From Halolamina pelagica (GTDB lineage Archaea; Halobacteriota; Halobacteria; Halobacteriales; Haloferacaceae): DNA of 64,000 nucleotides. The DNA lies in assembly GCF_900115675.1 (NCBI RefSeq), contig NZ_FOXI01000008.1, positions 1 to 64,000 on the forward strand. Reading direction: 5' to 3'. The translations under genes and the position numbers were made by a program. Each line of letters starts with the position of its first letter. Positions within the stretch are counted from its first letter, which is position 1. Positions 27,269-34,360 of this stretch are shown one piece after another. Below the pieces are notes generated by a model. The model was given only the letters and a program-made list of their open reading frames with translations, was not told where the DNA came from and ran no database searches.

Positions 27269-28122
27269 AGGCGATCGTCGCCACGCGGCCCGAGCCGCAC
27301 CGGGTCGTCGACGATGATGGAAACGCAGAGCCGTACCGGCCCCAGCTGAGCATCGACGACCGGGTCGCGCTGGCAGCCGCCCATGACGTTGCCGAGGAGG
27401 TGACAGCGGTCGGCATCGGCGGTGATCCGGCAAAGCGCTGTGTTCGTGCGGCGCTCGAACGTGGCGCCGACGAGGGGCTTCATGTGGCCTACGATCCCAT
27501 CGAGGAGGCTGCCGGGGACAAGTACGCGACCGTACTGGCCCGCGTCGCCGCCCGCGAATCACCAGACGTCGTCGTCGTGGGACAGTCGTCATCGTTCGCG
27601 GGATCTGAGATCGCGACGTTTGTCGGCGAACAGCTGGACTGGCCCGCTGCGACGCGGGTAACACGACTCGGCACGCCGAATATCGACACCGAGGTTACGG
27701 TCGATCAGGGCGAGCTCGCCGTCCAGCGGAAACTGGCGATCGGCCGGCAAGAGGCAGTCGTTGTCGAGTCACCGACAGTACTGGGGATCGACGCCGGGTA
27801 TACGGACCCTGACCGTGCACCGCTCTCGACGATCGTCGCCGGCCAGCAAGCCGAAATCGAAACAGTACCCTTGGAAGATGTCGCGCCGGGAGAGTCCCGG
27901 TTCTCGATGAGTGTCGGCGCTGCAACGATGGAAGACGTGACCCCAAACGAACGCTGGGGGCGCGGGCGCCCACCGAGAACCGGCACCGTCGAGCAACGCA
28001 TCTACCGGATGCTCGGCCGCGGGACCGACGAGGGGACGAGCGCCGGCGAGCGCATCGATGCTCCGCCCGAGGAAGCGGCCGAGCAGGTCGTCGACTATCT
28101 CCGACGGAACGAACTGCTCTAG
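27265..28122 (+). CDS. fixA: Electron transfer flavoprotein beta subunit (FixA-like)
   Basis: 285 residues. IDDRVALAAAHDVAEEVTAV near residue 30, GGDPAKRCVRAALERGADEG, the adenine-nucleotide-binding VVVGQSSSFAGSEIATFVGE near residue 110, and ALERGADE-type helix. Partner of the FixB-like gene. It ends the plus-strand operon; its TAG stop overlaps the TAG stop of mftF on the other strand at the shared CTAG (28119-28122). Because FixA is split from FixB by three genes, the order B-C-X-SDR-A differs from bacterial fixABCX. Confidence 0.9.
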   Translation: MKAIVATRPEPHRVVDDDGNAEPYRPQLSIDDRVALAAAHDVAEEVTAVGIGGDPAKRCVRAALERGADEGLHVAYDPIEEAAGDKYATVLARVAARESPDVVVVGQSSSFAGSEIATFVGEQLDWPAATRVTRLGTPNIDTEVTVDQGELAVQRKLAIGRQEAVVVESPTVLGIDAGYTDPDRAPLSTIVAGQQAEIETVPLEDVAPGESRFSMSVGAATMEDVTPNERWGRGRPPRTGTVEQRIYRMLGRGTDEGTSAGERIDAPPEEAAEQVVDYLRRNELL

Positions 28123-29669
28123 GAAACGAGGCGGAAGCGTGCGCTCGGTCGGAGGTGGGCGAGCGTCCCGTGGACGAGTGCACCACGGTAGACGCCGAGC
28201 TGGTAGCCGAGGTGGTCGGCAAGGTAGTAGCCAGCGTAGGCAGTTCTTGACGTCTCGGGATCGTGGACGCGGTATTCGACGATCGCCGGGAGGGCGACCG
28301 TAACACTGAGAGCGGTGGCAATACTCGGCCCAAGCCACGACGGCCCGACGACCCAAGAGATTCCACCGAGCACCGCGATGGGGAGCACGTAGTAGCGTGT
28401 CACCTCCTGTGAGAGTGCGTACGCCGACGATAGTCGCTTGCGGCCCCAGCTCTCCACGAGGTCGCTCAGCGAAACTGCTGGTGTGAGCCGACGGGCACGC
28501 CGCCAGCCGCGCCAGCCACGAACGCCAGCAGTAAGTCCGAGTACAGCCCCAGCGAATACGACTGCGCCAGTCGCGACCGTTCCGGTGCCGACGACACCAG
28601 TCACCGCGAGTGCGAGGACCAGCAGTACGGCAACCGGGACGTCGACGCTACTGTCCTCACGGTCGTGTTCGCTCGCCAGGAGCGCTTCGGAAGCACCATA
28701 GGTTCCTCGCCGGGCGGCGAATTCCCGGGGGCTGTCACGGTATGTATGCTCCACCACGCCGGTCGGGGTGTACACCACCGTGTACCCGGCGTCCAGTGCA
28801 CCCCAGCAGACATCCACGTCTTCGGCAATGTTTCGCTCGGGAAATGCGACCGTTTCGAACACTGCACGACGGCCGACGAGGTTTGCGGTTGGGAGGTACG
28901 GTGTGGTTCCGGCGGGGTCGACGCGGGCAGCGTACCCCCCCATGTCGAGCGAAGAGTTCACGCCCTCGTAGACGCTCGCAGCGCTCTTCCCTGCCGGCCG
29001 GACGCGGCCACCGACGAGGTCCGCGGCTGCGAGACACGGGACGAGATCGGCGAGCCACGGAGGCCGCGGTCGACAGTCGGCGTCGGTAAATGCGATCACA
29101 TCGTGGTGCGCGGCGTCGACGCCACGATTCCGGGCGGCACCGATACCGATCGGGTCGTCCGGTTCGCCGACTCGAACTAGGTGGATATCGCTATCGTCCT
29201 TCGCCCGGTCCTCGACTAATTCTCGCGTTCCATCGGTCGAGCCGTCGTCGACGACGACAATCTCGTAATCAGGGTAATTCAGTTCGGCCAGCGCATCGAG
29301 GCAGTGGACGAGGTTTTCGCGGTCGTTCCGAACCGTGACGACGACCGACGTCGGCGGACGATGCTGGAGGTCACGTGCCGGTCGCCACTCGAGGAAGTCC
29401 CGTGTGGCGAGCCGTTCGAAAAGTCGGTCGACGGTCTCACGGTCGTGACCTGTCTCTGCCGCGATGCTCGCGGGTGAACGGAATTCGGACGTAGAGAGCG
29501 CCTCAATAAGCGGCACAGCGGCATTGTTGAGCCGTGTCGCAGTCAGCGGCTGTCGCGAGACCACCACGTTGTCGGCGATCGAGACGGTGTCCCGGCGCCG
29601 ATACTCGCCCGCGTTGCTAGTGGTTCCGTCGTCGGTCCGTTCGGCAGAAGCGGCAGCGGGGGGCGACAC
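28119..29669 (-). CDS. mftF: Mycofactocin glycosyltransferase MftF
   Basis: 516 residues. The N-terminal part (about 25-100, DNVVVSRQPLTATRLNNAA) looks like a PqqD/RRE-type winged module; then a family-2 glycosyltransferase with SVVVTVRNDRENLVHCLDAL, VVVDDGSTDGT, FTDADCRPRPPW and RNIAEDVDVCW; then three to four membrane segments near the C-terminus. In Actinobacteria MftF adds glucose units to (pre)mycofactocin. No ATG fits; the GTG at 29669 (VSPPAAASAER) lies 4 nt after the mftC stop and is chosen as the coupled start. Sugar donor and product in archaea are unknown. Confidence 0.88.
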   Translation of the reverse strand: MSPPAAASAERTDDGTTSNAGEYRRRDTVSIADNVVVSRQPLTATRLNNAAVPLIEALSTSEFRSPASIAAETGHDRETVDRLFERLATRDFLEWRPARDLQHRPPTSVVVTVRNDRENLVHCLDALAELNYPDYEIVVVDDGSTDGTRELVEDRAKDDSDIHLVRVGEPDDPIGIGAARNRGVDAAHHDVIAFTDADCRPRPPWLADLVPCLAAADLVGGRVRPAGKSAASVYEGVNSSLDMGGYAARVDPAGTTPYLPTANLVGRRAVFETVAFPERNIAEDVDVCWGALDAGYTVVYTPTGVVEHTYRDSPREFAARRGTYGASEALLASEHDREDSSVDVPVAVLLVLALAVTGVVGTGTVATGAVVFAGAVLGLTAGVRGWRGWRRARRLTPAVSLSDLVESWGRKRLSSAYALSQEVTRYYVLPIAVLGGISWVVGPSWLGPSIATALSVTVALPAIVEYRVHDPETSRTAYAGYYLADHLGYQLGVYRGALVHGTLAHLRPSARFRLVS

Positions 29670-29673
29670 GGTC

Positions 29674-30633
29674 TCAGTCGCCCGAGAGAATTGCCCGCAG
29701 CTGGGGGTCCTCGCCGTCGGGGTCGGAACTCCCCATCGCGACCGCTGGACAGCCTTCGTGATCGTCGATCTGATTGCGAAGGTTGGCGATTTCGTCCCAC
29801 GCAGTCTGGAAGCCGTCCTCGACGACGTTCCCCGAAGCGAGGTGGTCCCACTGCGTGAACGCACACGGGAACACGTCGCCCGCGGGGTCGACCAAACAGG
29901 TCATCGAGCCCGCACCGCATTGCTTGAGCGTGTTGTTGCGCACCTCGCCCAGCGCATTGAGGTAGAAGAAGGAGTCTCCCGTCCGTACGTCAGGGTGGTC
30001 CTCGATCCAGCCGTGGAGCCAGCGAATCTGTTCCTCGGTCAGGCGGAACTCGTCCCAGGTATCCTCGCCACGGCCGCTGGGGCGGAAGCGGTTCAGTCGC
30101 AGGCCGGCGCCGTGGGCCTCGGCGAGCTCGTAAATCTCCGGGAGGTCATCGACGTTCTGTCGAGTAACCACGGTGTTGACGGTCGTCCCGATGTCGCGAT
30201 CCTCCAAGCGCTCCAGCGCGTCGACGACCTGCTCGTACACACCCTCACCGCGGATCGCGTCGTTTTCGGCCTGCAGTCCGTCCATACTCACTTGCAGGAA
30301 CAGAGGATCCATCGCCTCGACCCGGTCGAGCGTCTCCTCGTCGAGTTGAGTCCCGTTCGTACTCACGCACGTCGAGATGTTCCGATCGGTGAGTTCCTCG
30401 AGCAGTTCCAGCATGTCGGGACGGACGAACGGCTCGCCGCCGCCGATGTTGACCTGGAAGACGTCCATCTCATCGAGTTCGGCGATGAACTGGTGAGCCT
30501 GCTCGGTGGTGAGTTCGTTCGGAAGCTGGTGGCCGGGGCCGCTCCCCGAGAGACAGTGGTCGCAGTGGAGGTTACACCCCAACGTCACTTCCCAAGTGAT
30601 AGTGACCGGCGCCGAGAGCGGTTCACTCGACAT
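29674..30633 (-). CDS. mftC: Mycofactocin radical SAM maturase MftC, short form
   Basis: 319 residues starting MSSEPLSAPVTITWEVTLG. Radical SAM motif C20-x3-C24-x2-C27 (CNLHCDHC), NIGGGEPFVRPD, VSTNGTQLDEE. In known systems MftC decarboxylates the C-terminal Tyr of MftA and cross-links it to Val. The C-terminal SPASM part keeps CGAGSMTCLVDPAGDVFPC but the later CX2CX5CX3C run is reduced to a single Cys (EGCPAVAMG), and the protein is some 70 residues shorter than actinobacterial MftC (about 390). ATG 30633 overlaps the end of mftB by 11 nt. Confidence 0.92.
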   Translation of the reverse strand: MSSEPLSAPVTITWEVTLGCNLHCDHCLSGSGPGHQLPNELTTEQAHQFIAELDEMDVFQVNIGGGEPFVRPDMLELLEELTDRNISTCVSTNGTQLDEETLDRVEAMDPLFLQVSMDGLQAENDAIRGEGVYEQVVDALERLEDRDIGTTVNTVVTRQNVDDLPEIYELAEAHGAGLRLNRFRPSGRGEDTWDEFRLTEEQIRWLHGWIEDHPDVRTGDSFFYLNALGEVRNNTLKQCGAGSMTCLVDPAGDVFPCAFTQWDHLASGNVVEDGFQTAWDEIANLRNQIDDHEGCPAVAMGSSDPDGEDPQLRAILSGD

Positions 30634-30865
30634 CCGCAAGCACCCCACGGGAGATGAGCGTCTCGACGATGGCCGGCGAGAACTCACGTTCGACAGCCTC
30701 ACGCGACCGCGGCTGGTCGTCAACGAACTCCAGCACGTCGATGACGGTGTCACTCACTTCGTACATCGACGCGTCTTCATAGCCGTAGTTCTCGTGGTCG
30801 TACACCAGTCCTCCGTCGGCCTCGCGGCGGAACTTGACGTAGTCGGGTCTGGCGACGGCCGCCAT
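30623..30865 (-). CDS. mftB: Mycofactocin RRE chaperone MftB (PqqD-like)
   Basis: 80 residues starting at ATG 30865 (MAAVARPDYVKFRREADGG), 1 nt after the mftA stop. PqqD-like features are VYDHENYGYEDASMYEVSD and the C-terminal helix segment REFSPAIVETLISRGVL. MftB binds the MftA leader and delivers it to MftC. The size fits the family (about 80-110 aa). Its end overlaps mftC, indicating coupled expression. Confidence 0.9.
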   Translation of the reverse strand: MAAVARPDYVKFRREADGGLVYDHENYGYEDASMYEVSDTVIDVLEFVDDQPRSREAVEREFSPAIVETLISRGVLADVE

Positions 30866-30866
30866 C

Positions 30867-31007
30867 TCAGTAGACGCCGCAGATCCCGTCGATTCGGAGC
30901 TCCTCCTCGAAGAGGTCTTCCTCGATGTCCGGTTCTTCGGGGGTAGACTGGTCGGTATCCGAGGTAGACTTGTCGGTGTCAGGACTCGAATCCGCTGATT
31001 GTGACAT
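30867..31007 (-). CDS. mftA: Mycofactocin precursor peptide MftA
   Basis: 46 residues from ATG 31007: an acidic Ser/Thr/Asp leader (MSQSADSSPDTDKSTSDTDQ), then EEDLFEEELRIDGICGVY at the C-terminus. The terminal IDGICGVY matches the MftA core IDGMCGVY with Ile for Met; the last Val-Tyr is the part turned into the redox cofactor. Gene order mftA-mftB-mftC-mftF with spacings of 1, -11 and 4 nt is a tight operon. The leader is more acidic than bacterial ones, consistent with halophily. Confidence 0.95.
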   Translation of the reverse strand: MSQSADSSPDTDKSTSDTDQSTPEEPDIEEDLFEEELRIDGICGVY

Positions 31008-31031
31008 GCGGTAAGCATACACAATGGGTTG

Positions 31032-31039
31032 GTAAATAG
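31032..31039 (-). promoter_or_regulatory. TATA box (CTATTTAC) for mftABCF
   Basis: Read on the minus strand, CTATTTAC ends 24 nt upstream of the mftA ATG, the spacing for a leaderless transcript. The divergent mftE side has AATATA at 31080-31085. The region 31008-31107 thus holds both promoters. Confidence 0.5.
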
Positions 31040-31107
31040 ATTTTGATGCCTGTGGTACTTTCCTCATAGAGGGATTCGGAATATACGCTATCCGGGAGAA
31101 TTGTCTT

Positions 31108-31920
31108 GTGTCGTCCACCCAGGGTTCCCGTATGGAAGATAACGAACTGGAACGGGTGGCCCTGTCTGAGCTGAAGTGGCCGGAAATTGAAGCGACACTC
31201 GAAGCGGGAACTGATACGATTATCCTCCCACTCGGGGCGACAGAACAACACGGACCGCATCTACCGCTTGATACGGATACACGGCTCGCGGCAGCGCTCG
31301 CAAAGCGCATTGCTCACCGTCTCGGAGAGACACTCGTTGCACCGACAGTACCCGTCGGTCCCTCTGAAGAACACACAGGGTTTCCCGGCACCATCTCTAT
31401 CTCTCCGGACACACTCACCGATCTCCTCCGGGACTACGTCTCATCGTTCGGGGCGCAAGGGTTCGAACGTGTTGTGCTCCTCCCCGGCCACGGTGGTTGG
31501 TTCCCCGTTGTTGAGGCCGCTTACCCAGAACTTTCGCAAGCGGAAGGGATCGAGGTAGTCGCTGTGACAAGGTTACAACGGTATCTAGATCTGCTCCAAG
31601 AGGGGTTAACGACCGCCGGAATCAACGTGAACGAACCCGTCGTCCACGCAGGTGCCAGTGAAACCTCGATACTCCTCGCAATTGATCCGTCCCTGGTTGA
31701 CGACCAATTACCGGAGGGGCACACAGGAACAGTATCTGCAGCCAACTTATTTACTGAAGGAATTGGGGCGTATGATGAGAATGGCGTGCTCGGCGATGCC
31801 CGGCCAGCAACTGCCGATGCTGGGGAGATTATACTTGAACACGTAGCTATCGCCTATACCGAGTACATTCGTGAGGAATTTCGCGAGCTGGACATCAATA
31901 ATTCGGAGAAGAATTTGTAA
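31108..31920 (+). CDS. mftE: Mycofactocin peptidase MftE (creatininase family)
   Basis: 270 residues. Metal-binding creatininase motifs: LPLGATEQHGPHLPLDTDT (near residue 41), PSEEHTGFPGTISIS, LLPGHGGW (usual NGHGGN) and VHAGASETS. MftE releases the modified Val-Tyr dipeptide from MftA. The start is uncertain: a GTG at 31108 lies 22 nt after an AATATA box (leaderless), whereas ATG 31132 (MEDNELERVALSELKW) is 46 nt away and has no visible Shine-Dalgarno. It is divergent from mftA, and lower in GC than its neighbours. Confidence 0.92.
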   Translation: MSSTQGSRMEDNELERVALSELKWPEIEATLEAGTDTIILPLGATEQHGPHLPLDTDTRLAAALAKRIAHRLGETLVAPTVPVGPSEEHTGFPGTISISPDTLTDLLRDYVSSFGAQGFERVVLLPGHGGWFPVVEAAYPELSQAEGIEVVAVTRLQRYLDLLQEGLTTAGINVNEPVVHAGASETSILLAIDPSLVDDQLPEGHTGTVSAANLFTEGIGAYDENGVLGDARPATADAGEIILEHVAIAYTEYIREEFRELDINNSEKNL

Positions 31921-31955
31921 CTCATCGGTCTGATACCGAATCAGCCACTCCTCCA

Positions 31956-33479
31956 TTAGAATTGCTCGGTGGGGCCGTCAAATTCCTCGTCGACTTGCTC
32001 GTACATCTCATCCGGAAACGGGAGACTTCCCCAGATCGAGTAGGGACACTGGTCCTGGCCGATACAGTAGCGCTGTAGATCGTCGTTATCGCAGTTCATC
32101 GGTAACGGCGTGTCGCCGTCGATTGTGTTCGAGAATTCGTAGCGAACCTGGTATTCGGTCTCCTGCTCGTCGTACCACGGCCACCTGGAGAAGACGTCCT
32201 TGAGGTCCGCGACAATCTCGTCGAGGCTGCTGTCTTGGTACTGCGGCAGCCACATCACCATCCGCGCGAAGTTGTAGAGGTCCTTCCGGACGGGCTTCTT
32301 CTCGTGTAGTCGCTCCTCCATATTCGCCATACAGGGGAGCTCGAAGAGGTCCTCGATCTCCCGGACCTCGATCTGTTCGGCGCCGGTTCCGGCTCGTCCG
32401 ATTCGGTACGTATTGACGCGCCCGTCGCGGTCGATGGTGACGGCCGAGTGGGACTCGTGGTCGGCCAGCGTCTTCGCGAGACTGCTGGGACTCGAGATCC
32501 AGTCCGTCACGGAGGATTCCCACTCATCCTCGGAGTCGTACGCCGTAACCGCTCGATAGAGCTCCTTCGCCGTGTGGAACTCACCCTTTTGCGCCACGTC
32601 ATCGGACGCGTCACTCAGGGCTCGTCGGAGGACGCGGATCGTCCGTTCCCCACGGTCCCAGTTCCGCCAGATGCGCTCGTGGTGGCCGGTCTCGAGGGAG
32701 CGGTCGATCCGCTCCGTGATCGCCGACTCGTTCGTGGTCAGCCACGTCAGCTGGTCGTCGGAAAGCCCGTCTTCTTGCACCCGCAGGAGCTTCTTGAACG
32801 CCCGCTCTGCGTAGTTCCGATACTTGCTGTCGAAATCACCGACCGGGACGTACAGCTTGTTGTCTTTCACTCGCGTCAGTATCTCCCCGCCACCGTCACT
32901 CCTCGTCGACGCCTCGTCCTCCCGAACAAGGCATTTGCGTGACGCCGCAGCCATCGGGATTTCGAGATAGAGGCCATCCCCGAACTCCGGCATCTCCGTG
33001 ATGCCTGTACAGACCCGACCCGGATGCGGGCCATCCTCACCTGGCTCCTTGCTGTACAGTACGTCGGCGATGTCCTGCTGGAGCGACCCATCGCCGTGGG
33101 CGCGGATGAGGGAGGCGAGATTGTTGACGTACAGCTCTCGGATGTCGTAGAGCACCTGGATATTCCGGGGCGACGCGTGCTTAAACTTCGGGTGCTCTTT
33201 CACACAGATCGCACTCAACGTCGCGAGCACAGCGAGCGTCCCCGGCTCGTCGACAAACGACTCTTCGGCGGCGTCGGCACGAACCTGCTCTTTGAACGCC
33301 GCCGTCCCGAACCGCTCGACGTCGTTCACGAGGTCCTCGGGCTGGTCCTCGCCGTCGACGACGTATCGATTGTACCCACGCGTAAACAGCTGGTTGATGC
33401 GGGTCTCACCGTACTCCAGCGGGAGTGCCGCAACCCGATACGCCATGTCCTCGTCGTCGGTGGGGGTACTCGGACTCAT
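31956..33479 (-). CDS. PriL-like primase large subunit with Fe-S domain (element-encoded)
   Basis: 507 residues. The C-terminal third resembles the iron-sulfur domain of archaeal PriL: LPCMANMEERLHEKKPVR near residue 382, a EYQVRYEFSNTI strand, and then MNC, RYC and QDQCPYS near residues 465-485, giving four cysteines in the PriL order. The N-terminal part (YGETRINQLFTRGYNRYVV) is PriL-like in size. ATGA overlap with the PriS-like gene indicates a primase complex for plasmid or transferred-strand replication. Distinct from the host primase by its divergence. Confidence 0.72.
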   Translation of the reverse strand: MSPSTPTDDEDMAYRVAALPLEYGETRINQLFTRGYNRYVVDGEDQPEDLVNDVERFGTAAFKEQVRADAAEESFVDEPGTLAVLATLSAICVKEHPKFKHASPRNIQVLYDIRELYVNNLASLIRAHGDGSLQQDIADVLYSKEPGEDGPHPGRVCTGITEMPEFGDGLYLEIPMAAASRKCLVREDEASTRSDGGGEILTRVKDNKLYVPVGDFDSKYRNYAERAFKKLLRVQEDGLSDDQLTWLTTNESAITERIDRSLETGHHERIWRNWDRGERTIRVLRRALSDASDDVAQKGEFHTAKELYRAVTAYDSEDEWESSVTDWISSPSSLAKTLADHESHSAVTIDRDGRVNTYRIGRAGTGAEQIEVREIEDLFELPCMANMEERLHEKKPVRKDLYNFARMVMWLPQYQDSSLDEIVADLKDVFSRWPWYDEQETEYQVRYEFSNTIDGDTPLPMNCDNDDLQRYCIGQDQCPYSIWGSLPFPDEMYEQVDEEFDGPTEQF

Positions 33480-34360
33480 TCGTCGATCACCTCGGGTGTC
33501 GTCGACCGAACGTCGAACGCCGGGCTCTCGATTGGTTGAACGATGCTACAGACGTCGGCGTGCAGCGAGTAAGGCAGGCGAGCGACACGTCGACGGTCGG
33601 CCGTCACGACGGGGTCGATCGGGATGTCGTACGTCTCGAGAAGGAGGTCGTTCAACACCTCGCGACTCTGCTCGTCGTATCGGTGCGCCGGGTCGGTATC
33701 CAGCAGGTAGACGTGGACACCCTGCCCGCTGTACACGACCATCGTCTCCTCGGCGTCGAAATTGTCCTCGAAGATGTCGCGCACCTCGAACCCGTACTCG
33801 ATGGCGCGGTCGACGTCTTCGAAGGCGTACGGATACCCCTCGGGAGCGGCGTCAAGGATACCCGCAGTGTCGAGGAGCGCATCGTCGTCCCGATTCTCGA
33901 TGTCTGCCGAGACCATCTCGTCCGCTCGGTCTCGGGCGATCTCTTTGGCGTCAATATCGACGAGGAGGACCCACGGCCGTTCCCAGTGATCCAGCGCGTA
34001 GTAGACGGCGTCGGACCGTGGGTCCGGTTGCTCCAATACCTCCGGATCAGCAAGCGCGAACTTGCTCCGCCCCAGCGGGTCGTTGCGAGCGGGGTGTCGA
34101 ATGAACTCGACGACGTCCTCGAAGTCGTCGAACTCGGGCGTCGTTCGGTCGCCCGACGCATCTGTTTGCCACGTATCCCGCCGGATGAAGTCCTTGTCCG
34201 GCACCTCGTCTTTGCGCACCGGGTGGGACTCGCGGAAGGCGACGGCGTACTGTTTCGGGCCGGTCGCCGTGATGAATCCCGGCAGGTCATCCAGATAGCG
34301 GGGGAATTCTTCAGCGTAGTAAGCGTAAATCTCCTCGCGGGTCGCCTGTCGCCAGGTCAT
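33476..34360 (-). CDS. PriS-like archaeo-eukaryotic primase catalytic subunit
   Basis: 294 residues with AEP motifs in order: LLVDIDAKE (catalytic DxD, near residue 130), VYSGQGVHVYLLD (near 208) and RRRVARLPYSLHAD (near 258). These are the three signature motifs of PriS. Overlaps by ATGA with the coupling-protein gene upstream and with the PriL-like gene downstream, so it belongs to the end of the conjugation operon and may make primers on the incoming single strand. Confidence 0.85.
   Translation of the reverse strand: MTWRQATREEIYAYYAEEFPRYLDDLPGFITATGPKQYAVAFRESHPVRKDEVPDKDFIRRDTWQTDASGDRTTPEFDDFEDVVEFIRHPARNDPLGRSKFALADPEVLEQPDPRSDAVYYALDHWERPWVLLVDIDAKEIARDRADEMVSADIENRDDDALLDTAGILDAAPEGYPYAFEDVDRAIEYGFEVRDIFEDNFDAEETMVVYSGQGVHVYLLDTDPAHRYDEQSREVLNDLLLETYDIPIDPVVTADRRRVARLPYSLHADVCSIVQPIESPAFDVRSTTPEVIDE

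Noticed and set aside
31108-31131. Fixing the mftE start at ATG 31132 as certain
   Set aside because: The GTG at 31108 has a better spaced AATATA box, so both are kept open.
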